From Candidatus Phosphitivorax anaerolimi (lineage in GTDB: Bacteria; Desulfobacterota; Desulfomonilia; UBA1062): a DNA stretch of 64,000 nt. The translations under genes were made by a program, and so were the position numbers. Each line of letters begins with the position of its first letter. Within the stretch, counting starts at the first letter, position 1. Location of the stretch: positions 233,315 through 297,314 of the forward strand of contig MPOS01000034.1 in NCBI GenBank assembly GCA_001896555.1. The letters run 5' to 3'. Below are positions 1 through 7,709 of this stretch, in pieces. Below the pieces are notes generated by a model. It had not been told where the DNA came from. It searched no databases and saw nothing but the letters and a program-made list of their open reading frames with translations.

Positions 1-1677
1 GGACAGATCAAGAAATGCATCGATGTTATCGGGCGGGACCGCCAGTGTCATACGTTCCTGCGCCTCGGATAGGAGGATCTCCCACGGATCCAGCCCCGGG
101 TATTTCAGGGGAGGCTTGTCCAGCTCGATAAGGCAGCCCCCGCTCAATTGTGACAACTCGCCCACCGACGAGGACAGGCCCCCTGCCCCGTTGTCGGTAA
201 TGGCGCGGTACATCCCGAGGTCCCGGGCCCGCAGCAGAAAGTCGATGAGCTTTTTCTGGGTGATGGGGTCGCCGATCTGGACGGCCGAGGTGGGCGATTC
301 TTCGTGGAGCTCCTCGGAAGAGAAGGTCGCGCCGTGAATGCCGTCCTTGCCGATCCTGCCGCCCGACATGACGATGAGGTCGCCCGGCCTGATGTCCTTG
401 ATATGGGAAGGCACGCCTCCGACCTGCACGGGCATGATTCCGGCCGTGCCGCAGTATACCAGGGGCTTTCCGAGATAGCGGTCGTCGAAGACGATGCAGC
501 CGTTTACCGTCGGTATGCCTGACTTGTTTCCTCCATGTTCCACACCTTCCCGGACCCCTTCGAAGATCCTGACCGGGTGGAGAATCTTGGGAGGAAGTTC
601 TTTTGCATAGGCAGGATCGGCGAAACAGAAGACATCGGTATTGAAGATGAGCTTCGCACCGATGCCCGTGCCGAAGGGATCACGGTTCACACCCACGATC
701 CCGGTGAGTGCGCCGCCGTAGGGATCAAGGGCGGAAGGCGAATTGTGCGTCTCGACCTTGAACACGAGGTGGTAATCGTCGGTAAAGCGGATCACACCCG
801 CATTGTCGGTGAAAACGCTCACGCAGATGTCCTTTTCACCCGCCCTGGCCCGGATGTCCCGGGTTGCCCCCTGGATATAGGTCTTGAAGAGAGAGGAAAT
901 GCGCTCCCTCTTCCCGTTTTCCTGATAGTCGATCTCGGCATTGAATATCTTGTGCTTGCAGTGCTCCGACCAGGTCTGTGCGAGGCACTCAAGCTCTACG
1001 TCCGTGAGTTTTTCGCCGAGGCCCACCTGGGCGCGTATCCGCCGTACCTCAGGATCGGCTATGAACGAGGCGATCGCCTTCATCTCTTCGAGATTCAGCG
1101 CCAGGGTCTTTTCTCGTGAGAGCCTGATAAGCCCCTGATCGTCGAGATCGAGTGATACCTCATGAACCGCCGGAACATGGTTCAGTGAGACGACCGGTAT
1201 GTGCGGCCCGACCTGAAGGATCTCGTTTTGGTCCAGGACCCGGACATCCTGAATCAGTGAGTTTGCAAGACAGTCTACCGCGATCTTCTCCGCCTGGCCA
1301 CGGCTCAAGTTTCCCGAAAGAAGGTATGCCCGTGCGGAATAGACGGGATAGTGACGGGAGGTGATGAGACGCAGGGCATACGAAGCGCTCCGGCCCACGT
1401 TGTCGGTGACACCGGGCTTGTAACCCACCTCGATGTACCAGGCGAAGTCCCGGGTAAGCGGGGTGTTGACGGAGATGTCCTGGATCACAGGATCACAGAA
1501 TGCATCGCGTATCCATGCGTCGTCGAGGTCTTCCCCGTCAACGGTATACACGTCGATACAGCGGACCGAGATATTTTTGTCGAGAGCCGGAAAAGCACGC
1601 AGGATTTGTTTCTTCGACCGCTCCCCACGAGCATCAAAGAGGCCGGGTTTCAGACCGACCTCGATTCTACAGGGCAT
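1..1677 (-). CDS. purL: Phosphoribosylformylglycinamidine synthase, PurS-PurL fusion type (C-terminus outside window)
   Basis: Purine biosynthesis enzyme that converts FGAR to FGAM using ATP and glutamine-derived ammonia. The first 559 codons are present and the gene runs off the left edge. The N-terminus (about residues 1-180) looks like a PurS-like part that starts IEVGLKPGLFDARG. It is followed by typical PurL sequence: TWSEHCKHK, a HNSPSALDPYGG stretch, GGNKSGIPTVNG, and an ITDNGAGGLSSSVGE loop near the edge. The ATG at 1677 lies 5 bp after the upstream dksA-type stop and has a purine-rich RBS (AGGGG), so the two are probably co-transcribed. Family identity is clear; the exact boundary between the PurS and PurL parts is inferred. 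Confidence 0.93.
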   Translation of the reverse strand, partial: MPCRIEVGLKPGLFDARGERSKKQILRAFPALDKNISVRCIDVYTVDGEDLDDAWIRDAFCDPVIQDISVNTPLTRDFAWYIEVGYKPGVTDNVGRSASYALRLITSRHYPVYSARAYLLSGNLSRGQAEKIAVDCLANSLIQDVRVLDQNEILQVGPHIPVVSLNHVPAVHEVSLDLDDQGLIRLSREKTLALNLEEMKAIASFIADPEVRRIRAQVGLGEKLTDVELECLAQTWSEHCKHKIFNAEIDYQENGKRERISSLFKTYIQGATRDIRARAGEKDICVSVFTDNAGVIRFTDDYHLVFKVETHNSPSALDPYGGALTGIVGVNRDPFGTGIGAKLIFNTDVFCFADPAYAKELPPKILHPVRIFEGVREGVEHGGNKSGIPTVNGCIVFDDRYLGKPLVYCGTAGIMPVQVGGVPSHIKDIRPGDLIVMSGGRIGKDGIHGATFSSEELHEESPTSAVQIGDPITQKKLIDFLLRARDLGMYRAITDNGAGGLSSSVGELSQLSGGCLIELDKPPLKYPGLDPWEILLSEAQERMTLAVPPDNIDAFLDLS

Positions 1678-1682
1678 ATCCC

Positions 1683-2069
1683 CTACCCCTTTTCCTCAAG
1701 ATACACAGTTGTGTGCCCTTCGATACTCTCTCGCTCGGATTTGCATTTCACGCATAAAACAGCAAACGGCATGGCCTTGAGACGGCCCACCGGGATATTC
1801 TCTCCACAGTCTTCACAGAAACCGTATTCACCCTTTTCCATTCTGACCAGAGCATTCTCTATCTGCTCGAGCTTCTGCCTCTCCCGGGTGCTGAGCAGGA
1901 GATTGAACTCGCGGGACTGTTCAAGATCCGCATCATCAAAGATATCGCCTATTTCTCTCTGATCGGAGATATCATTCGATTTGATCCTCTCTTCCAGATT
2001 TTTGAGGATCTCGTGCTTCATTTCCGCCAAGATCTCCTTAATCTCAAGGAGCTCATTTTTTCTCAGCAT
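1683..2069 (-). CDS. dksA: DksA/TraR-family C4 zinc-finger transcription factor
   Basis: 128-residue protein of the family that binds the RNA polymerase secondary channel and modulates stringent-response promoters. An N-terminal coiled coil (about 1-75) carries an acidic tip (FDDADLEQ). The C-terminus has a four-cysteine zinc finger, CEDC and CVKC separated by 17 residues, with the family pattern CGENIPVGRL. The ATG at 2069 has a GGAGG RBS 6 nt upstream and a good promoter at 2102-2129. purL follows after 5 bp. Whether it is a true DksA or a shorter paralogue cannot be decided here, since several copies are common in Desulfobacterota. Confidence 0.88.
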   Translation of the reverse strand: MLRKNELLEIKEILAEMKHEILKNLEERIKSNDISDQREIGDIFDDADLEQSREFNLLLSTRERQKLEQIENALVRMEKGEYGFCEDCGENIPVGRLKAMPFAVLCVKCKSERESIEGHTTVYLEEKG

Positions 2070-2101
2070 TCTATCCTCCGTTTCGCTTAGGAAGTAGGGT
2101 A

Positions 2102-2129
2102 CTTATACTGATAAATCTCAAGCTGTCAA
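2102..2129 (-). promoter_or_regulatory. Sigma-70 promoter for dksA-purL
   Basis: On the minus strand TTGACA (2129-2124), a 16-bp spacer and TATAAG (2107-2102). Transcription would start about 25 nt before the dksA ATG, leaving room for its GGAGG RBS. Confidence 0.7.
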
Positions 2130-2228
2130 CAGGAAATGCTTACCATAGAAGATATTGGCTGCTGCAGCATGTACAAGTATTTTTCGGAGTCTTTAGATGT
2201 TCCATCCCGCAAAAGGGATTCTCCGGCA

Positions 2229-3431
2229 TTACCACGAGCTACGGAAGATCTCGCACTCTACATACTCCCCCTTCTCGATGATATTGCTTCCCTGGGGAAC
2301 GATCATGTAGCAGTTTCCCCTGGCCATGGAGGACAGGATGCCCGAGCCCTGCGGTCCGGTGGGCGAAACACACAGCTCGTCGCCGCACCTCTTGAGTATG
2401 GCTCGGACAAACTGCGGACGGTCGCTTGAGCCTCGTATCCCTTCCGTAAGCCTGGCCCGTACCCTGGGAAGCGTGAGGATGGATGCGCCCATGAATTTCA
2501 GGATGGCGGGGCGGGCGAACAGATCGAACGAGAGCATGGTTGATACAGGGTTTCCCGGCAGCCCGATGGTGGGGATGTTGTTGATGACACCGAAAGCAAG
2601 CGGCCTGCCCGGCTTCATCCGCACCTTCCAGAACTCCATGGAGTTGCCGCCCTCGGTCATGACATCGCGGACCACGTCGTAATCCCCCATGGACACTCCG
2701 CCGGATGTCAGGATGAGATCCGCCCGCGAGGCCCGGGCAAACTTGTCCCTGAGGTCCGCCGCCGTGTCTCTGGCGATCCCGAGGTACAGGGGGATCGCCC
2801 CGAGCTGCCTCACCCGTGAGATGAGGGACAATGAGTTGGACGACGGGATCTTGCCCTGGGTGAGTTCCTCATCGAGATCCGCCACCTCGTTTCCGGTCGC
2901 GATGATCGCCACTACGGGTCTCTGTCGGCAGAACACCATGCTCCGCCTGAGAGAGGCAAGAACGCCGATCTCGGGCGCCTCCAGCAGGGTCCCCTTTTCC
3001 AGGACCAGGTCGCCTGTGCGTATGTCTTCTCCTGAGAAACGGATATGGTCGTTCTTCCGGGGAAGGGTACGGATGACGACCGAATCGCCGTACTCCTCGG
3101 TATCTTCTCTCTTGACCACGGCATCTGCGCCCGGGGGCACCGGTGCTCCGGTCATGATTTTCACTGCACAGCCTTTGCCGAGAGGCCCTTGAGGCAGGCT
3201 GCCGGCGGGGATTTCATAGGAGATCTTCAGGCTCACCCCCTCCTTCGGGACATCTTGGACACGAACCGCATAGCCGTCCATGGCGGAGTTGTCCCAGGGC
3301 GGGATATCCATCCCTGAGACGATATCCTCGGCCAAATATCTGCCCAGGGCCTGATCGAGAGCGATTTTTTCAGCGGGGAGGGGCGTAATCCGGCCTACGA
3401 TGATTTCACGGGCTTGTTCAACTGTGATCAT
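2229..3431 (-). CDS. moeA: Molybdopterin molybdenumtransferase MoeA
   Basis: Inserts molybdate (or tungstate) into adenylylated molybdopterin, the last step of Moco synthesis. The 400-residue protein shows the full MoeA layout: N-terminal domain with DIPPWDNSAMDGYAV, a linker beta domain, the MoCF-binding domain with TSGGVSMGDYDVV and IGLPGNPVS, and a C-terminal barrel. The frame is open further upstream, but the family start MITVEQAREII falls at the ATG at 3431, preceded by AAGGA 7 nt away. The divergent HDOD gene begins only 37 bp away (95 bp if its inner start is used). A second Moco gene, moaA, lies at 25205. Confidence 0.93.
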   Translation of the reverse strand: MITVEQAREIIVGRITPLPAEKIALDQALGRYLAEDIVSGMDIPPWDNSAMDGYAVRVQDVPKEGVSLKISYEIPAGSLPQGPLGKGCAVKIMTGAPVPPGADAVVKREDTEEYGDSVVIRTLPRKNDHIRFSGEDIRTGDLVLEKGTLLEAPEIGVLASLRRSMVFCRQRPVVAIIATGNEVADLDEELTQGKIPSSNSLSLISRVRQLGAIPLYLGIARDTAADLRDKFARASRADLILTSGGVSMGDYDVVRDVMTEGGNSMEFWKVRMKPGRPLAFGVINNIPTIGLPGNPVSTMLSFDLFARPAILKFMGASILTLPRVRARLTEGIRGSSDRPQFVRAILKRCGDELCVSPTGPQGSGILSSMARGNCYMIVPQGSNIIEKGEYVECEIFRSSW

Positions 3432-3468
3432 GCTTTGGTCCTTAAGATTTCGATGAAGAGGTATCCTA

Positions 3469-4956
3469 ATGACCCATGTCCTGAAAGTCAAGATTCGATC
3501 GGCTCGGGTCGATAGAGAAGGCATTATGGAACACATCGATATCCTTGCCCCGCTGGACATCGAGCTGCAGAAGGTGCGCTCGCTGGGGGGGAGCATGTCC
3601 ATCGTGGTCATCCCCCAGCGGTATGCGGACAAGGCCCTGGGGTGCAAGAGAGCCGTTGACACTGCGGTGAGCATGAAGGACTACCTCGTAGTTGGACTCT
3701 TCAACACGCAGGCCAGCGAGGCTTCAGCCCGGTTTCTCTCTATTCCCAAGGGAATCGCCGTGTATCCCCAGGACGGCCAAGAGATCGAGACCCTGTTCTT
3801 CGAGGCGCTGGAGAGGCTCCGATTCATGGGGTCAACCCCCTGGGTGAAGCGATTGTGGGATTCCATCAAGGATGCCCGGACCAGCGGACTCAAGGATGAT
3901 CCCGAAAGCAGGTTTATCTCATCCACCTTCTATCAGTTCCTGGCCTTACTCGCAAACCATCCGAACGAAATGAAGTACCTTCTCGGAGATTCGGACAATC
4001 CCGAGCTCTCCTGGGTGAGGGATTACATCCCCTATGGGCACTGGAACTCCGGAGACAGCCGCAAGAGTGTCAGCGAGGCCGATATCACGGAGCTGGTTCA
4101 ATCGTGGCGCTATCAGGAAAAGCTGGAGGCCAAAAGCGAAAAGGGAAAGAACACGCTCAGGAAGTTCCGTAACATCGAGCACCTCTTCACCCTGCCGTCC
4201 ATATCCCGGGAGATCATCGGTCTTGCAGGTGATTCATTGCTGGCTGCCTCAAAGATGGCGGGGATCATCGAAAAGGATCCCGTGCTGACTTCCCGTATTC
4301 TGAAGGTGGTAAATTCGGCGTTCTACGGGTTTCACCGGCAGATCGATTCCGTCGAGCAGGCTGTGGTCATCCTGGGCAACGATGAGGTGATCAACCTGGC
4401 CTTTTCCATCGCGATCCATAAGATCCTCGAAACCATTTCCCCCGAAGTCGCGAAACGGCTCTGGGAGCACAGCCTCGTAGTGGCGCACCTTTCCCAGTGG
4501 CTGGGGCCCCACTTGGGTTATTCCAACAAGCAGCGTCTATATACGGTGGGGCTGCTGCACGATCTGGGCAAGATCGTATTTCTGCAGCGGGGCCATTTCA
4601 TCGGCGGATCAACCGGGCCCGCCTCGCTGGAAGACCTGGCAGCCGAGGAAATAGACTCGGGCATCTCCCACGCCGAGATGGGGGGATACATTGCCGAGCG
4701 ATGGAACCTGCCCGAGGCGATCGTCGACGGACTCATGAGCCACCACCTTCCCTCCAAGGCACGGGACATGTCGCTCGCAGTCACGGTGCATCTCGCTGAT
4801 GTCCTGGCTCATTGCGGGGGCATCGACCTGGCAAAGGTCAACAGTGCGGCGGTGAACTACCTCTCTGAACGAAAAGGACCGGCCATATCTCAGGACGAGC
4901 TCTCCCGGAGAGCAGGAGATATTGTGCAGCGGGTCAAGACGATACTGGAAACGTGA
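3469..4956 (+). CDS. HDOD-domain signalling protein
   Basis: 495 residues. The N-terminal 190 residues do not match a family I recognise. The region about 210-410 is an HDOD domain: hydrophobic helices, ILKVVNSAFYGF, VEQAVVILG, and partly kept HD residues (HDLGK near residue 364, SHAEMGGYIAERW, MSHH). HDOD proteins act in bacterial signalling and often sit beside cyclases or histidine kinases. Here the stop overlaps the start of the next gene, a nucleotide cyclase, by 4 bp, so the two are translationally coupled. An alternative ATG at 3526 has an AGAAGG RBS and would leave more room for promoters between the divergent genes. Confidence 0.85.
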   Translation: MTHVLKVKIRSARVDREGIMEHIDILAPLDIELQKVRSLGGSMSIVVIPQRYADKALGCKRAVDTAVSMKDYLVVGLFNTQASEASARFLSIPKGIAVYPQDGQEIETLFFEALERLRFMGSTPWVKRLWDSIKDARTSGLKDDPESRFISSTFYQFLALLANHPNEMKYLLGDSDNPELSWVRDYIPYGHWNSGDSRKSVSEADITELVQSWRYQEKLEAKSEKGKNTLRKFRNIEHLFTLPSISREIIGLAGDSLLAASKMAGIIEKDPVLTSRILKVVNSAFYGFHRQIDSVEQAVVILGNDEVINLAFSIAIHKILETISPEVAKRLWEHSLVVAHLSQWLGPHLGYSNKQRLYTVGLLHDLGKIVFLQRGHFIGGSTGPASLEDLAAEEIDSGISHAEMGGYIAERWNLPEAIVDGLMSHHLPSKARDMSLAVTVHLADVLAHCGGIDLAKVNSAAVNYLSERKGPAISQDELSRRAGDIVQRVKTILET

Positions 4957-6227
4957 ACATGAGCAACCCGGATATCGAAACCGTTCTCAAGGAGCGCATT
5001 GTATCTCTGGAAGAGGGATACGAACAGAAGATCGCGGAGCTCTCCCTGCTCAAAGAGCTGGGAGACGCACTCAAGGGAGCCAGCCTCGCCCACTGGAACC
5101 AGCTCTTTATCGGGCAGCTCGATATCATCAAGCAGGCAACGGGCATTTTCAGCGTCTCGGTGATGCTCGTTGATGAAGAGACCCAGCAGCTCTATGTGGT
5201 CAGCGCCTCTATGCGGGGCGATTCGCCCAAGAGGCCCCCTATTCTGCTGAAAAAGGGAGAAGGGGTTGCAGGCAAGGTGCTGGAAACCGGCCGGACTCTC
5301 TATATCCCGGATGTCACCAAGGACCCGAATTTTTCCAACCGGGGGACGAACCAGAAGGGGTCGCTCGCCTGCGTGCCCATCATCTCCGAGGGAAGCTGCA
5401 TCGGGGTGATCAATTTCCGCGACAATGTGGCCGGCTCATTCGGGCCCAACGATCTGCGGTTTTTCGAACTCATCGCCGACCAGCTCTCCATTACGGCATC
5501 CTTGGTGAGGACCTATCAGGATCTGCTCGATCTGGAGAAGAAGCGGATGAACCTCGGCAGGTATTTCTCGCCGGGCCTGGCGGAGCGTCTGGTCGCGGAT
5601 GAGCGCATGACAGGGCTTGGCGGGCAGAGGAAAATGGTGAGCATCGTGTTTGTCGACATCTCGGGATTTACCTCGCTGGTGGAAAAACACACGGTGGAGG
5701 ACGTGGTGGAGGTCCTGAACCGGTTTTTTGCCACCGTGGTGCCCATCATCTTCAAGCACGGAGGCATGCTCGACAAGTTCCTCGGAGACGGAGTCATGGC
5801 CGTTTTCGGGATTCCCGACCCGGACGACAGCGATCCGGTGCGTGCAATCGCGTGTGCGGTGGATATCCAGCTGGGAATGAAGGCCCTGAAGAAGAGGCTT
5901 AAGAGCGATGGGCTTTTCCCCATTGATATAGGCATAGGGATCGCTACCGGCGTGGTTCTGGCCGGGAACATCGGAACGAAGAACCAGATGAACTACACCG
6001 TGATAGGCGAGCCGGTGAATCTCGCCCAGAGGCTCGAATCCGTGAGCAAACCGGGAGAAATCATCATCTCCAGCATTACCAAGGAGATGATGCCCGAGGG
6101 ATCAAAGATTGCGGTTCGCTTCGAGCCCATGGGGAAGATCCGTGTTAAAGGCATCGAACGGGATGTAAACCCCATGAGGGTCATCTATCACGACAAGAAT
6201 CCTCTTCCGGAAGAAGATTCACGATAG
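4953..6227 (+). CDS. GAF-domain class III adenylate/guanylate cyclase
   Basis: 424 residues. A short N-terminal coiled coil precedes a GAF domain (about 45-190) and a class III cyclase catalytic domain (about 225-415). Visible catalytic elements are VDISGFTSL (first metal aspartate, near residue 234), DKFLGDGVMAVFG (second metal aspartate) and YTVIGEPVNLAQRLE in the dimer-interface loop. It should make cAMP or possibly cGMP in response to a ligand bound by GAF; the nucleotide specificity is not proven. The likely start is GTG at 4953, which overlaps the upstream TGA (GTGA); an ATG lies two codons later. No membrane segments, so it is cytoplasmic. Confidence 0.9.
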   Translation: MNMSNPDIETVLKERIVSLEEGYEQKIAELSLLKELGDALKGASLAHWNQLFIGQLDIIKQATGIFSVSVMLVDEETQQLYVVSASMRGDSPKRPPILLKKGEGVAGKVLETGRTLYIPDVTKDPNFSNRGTNQKGSLACVPIISEGSCIGVINFRDNVAGSFGPNDLRFFELIADQLSITASLVRTYQDLLDLEKKRMNLGRYFSPGLAERLVADERMTGLGGQRKMVSIVFVDISGFTSLVEKHTVEDVVEVLNRFFATVVPIIFKHGGMLDKFLGDGVMAVFGIPDPDDSDPVRAIACAVDIQLGMKALKKRLKSDGLFPIDIGIGIATGVVLAGNIGTKNQMNYTVIGEPVNLAQRLESVSKPGEIIISSITKEMMPEGSKIAVRFEPMGKIRVKGIERDVNPMRVIYHDKNPLPEEDSR

Positions 6228-6355
6228 CCGGCGCACAGGCAGTCTGCTGAAGCGGCTTCCAGTACCTGCGTGAAAGCTGTGCACACCACTGGCGTGCCGG
6301 TGCTGTCCAGTCAGCCTGTCTAGAGGCTAAAAATGAGCCATCATTCAGAAATGCC

Positions 6356-6384
6356 TTGACACCTGCCTCTTCGGGGAGTATATC
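6356..6384 (+). promoter_or_regulatory. Sigma-70 promoter for the thiolase/FadB-type operon
   Basis: Consensus TTGACA (6356-6361), 17-bp spacer, TATATC (6379-6384). It would give a leader of about 95 nt ahead of the thiolase ATG at 6489, which has an AAGGAGGG RBS. No clear operator palindrome overlaps it. The rest of the 6228-6488 gap shows no gene. Confidence 0.65.
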
Positions 6385-6488
6385 ACGTAATTACTCACAA
6401 CAGCTTGAAATAGTCTGATCGTCAGGCTGTCCACAGTCTCTACAGGTATAATGGCAAGGCGGCGCAATATCCTAAGAAGGAGGGTAAT

Positions 6489-7697
6489 ATGGATTTAAGA
6501 GATGCCTATTTTGTAGACGGCGTACGTACCTGGTTCGGCAAGGCGAGGCCCGATGGGTTCTACTGGACCACCCGTGCCGACGATTTGGTTACCAAGGTCA
6601 TCAAGGAGCTCATGAGGAGAAACCCCAAGGTACCCTGGGACGAAGTGGACGACAACATCTGGGGTGCGACCACGCAGGTGGGCGATCAGGGAACCACCAT
6701 GGGCCGCACCACGGTTTTCACCGCAGGGCTTTCCGAGAAGGTGGCCGGATTCTCCGTTGACAGAATGTGTGCGGGCGGGATGACCTGCCAGGCGATAGGC
6801 GCTTCGTTCATCAAGACCAACGCAGCCGACATCATCATCGCGGGCGGCGTGGAGCACATGGCTCATCACCCCATGGGCGCCGGGGCAGACCCCAACCCCA
6901 GGATCGTTACCGAGAAGATGGTGGAGCCCAAGTACTTCAACATGGGCGTCACCGCCGAGAAGCTGCACGACTGGATGCCCGAGAACGGCGAGCAGCCCGT
7001 GTCCAAGGATGAGGCTGACGAGTATGCCCTACGGGTGACAGAGAGATATTTCGAGAACCTGGACAAGGGCTACTACGACAAGCATTGCGTGAACATGGCC
7101 GTGTTCACTCCCAACGGCTGGGTCGTGGCCGACAAGGACGAGCAGGCCCGCAGGGGTGCGACGCTGGAGGGCATGAAGAAGCTGAAGACCCCCTTCAAGA
7201 AGGCGGGCAGGGTCACGGCGGGCAATTCCTCGGGGCTCAACGACGGCGCCTGCGTATCGCTTCTGATGTCAGGGGCCAAGTGCAAAGAGCTCGGCATCAA
7301 ACCCAAGATGCGCTTTATCGGAGCCGCCTTTGTGGGCGTGGATCCCACCGTTATGGGATGGGGCCCGGTCCCGGCAACGGAAAAGGTGCTCAAGCGCTTC
7401 GGGTTGAAGTTCGAGGATCTCGATTACATCGAGCTCAACGAGGCCTTTGCCGTGCAGGCGGTAGGCTTTATGAAGCACTTCGGGATGAAGGTGCCTGAAG
7501 ATCCCAGGCTCAATCCCTACGGAGGCACCATTGCGGTGGGGCATCCCCTGGCGAGCTCGGGCGTGCGTCTCAGCATGCAGCTGGCCCAGGACTTCGAGAT
7601 GAACCCCAAGGCGCGCTACGGCCTCACCACCATGTGCGTGGGCCTGGGCATGGGCGGCTCGATCCTGTGGGAAAATGTCATAGGCAAAGATTTTTAG
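6489..7697 (+). CDS. Thiolase (acetyl-CoA C-acyltransferase, FadA/FadI type)
   Basis: 402-residue thiolase that cleaves 3-ketoacyl-CoA with CoA, or condenses two acyl-CoAs in reverse. Seen: the nucleophile cysteine in VDRMCAGGMTC, the family stretch IIIAGGVEHMAHHPMG, the ELNEAFAVQA motif, NPYGGTIAVGHPLASSG with the catalytic histidine, and C-terminal LTTMCVGLGMGGS with the second cysteine. Together with the fusion enzyme that follows after 12 bp it makes a complete beta-oxidation (or reverse) pair. The SD AAGGAGGG fits the ATG. It may also supply acetoacetyl-CoA for the PHA locus, but that is inference. Confidence 0.93.
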   Translation: MDLRDAYFVDGVRTWFGKARPDGFYWTTRADDLVTKVIKELMRRNPKVPWDEVDDNIWGATTQVGDQGTTMGRTTVFTAGLSEKVAGFSVDRMCAGGMTCQAIGASFIKTNAADIIIAGGVEHMAHHPMGAGADPNPRIVTEKMVEPKYFNMGVTAEKLHDWMPENGEQPVSKDEADEYALRVTERYFENLDKGYYDKHCVNMAVFTPNGWVVADKDEQARRGATLEGMKKLKTPFKKAGRVTAGNSSGLNDGACVSLLMSGAKCKELGIKPKMRFIGAAFVGVDPTVMGWGPVPATEKVLKRFGLKFEDLDYIELNEAFAVQAVGFMKHFGMKVPEDPRLNPYGGTIAVGHPLASSGVRLSMQLAQDFEMNPKARYGLTTMCVGLGMGGSILWENVIGKDF

Positions 7698-7709
7698 GAG
7701 GTTGATGAC

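Noticed and set aside
535..1119. Plus-strand open frame of 194 codons across purL
   Set aside because: Shadow of the clear minus-strand purL reading frame; no family signature in the plus-strand protein.
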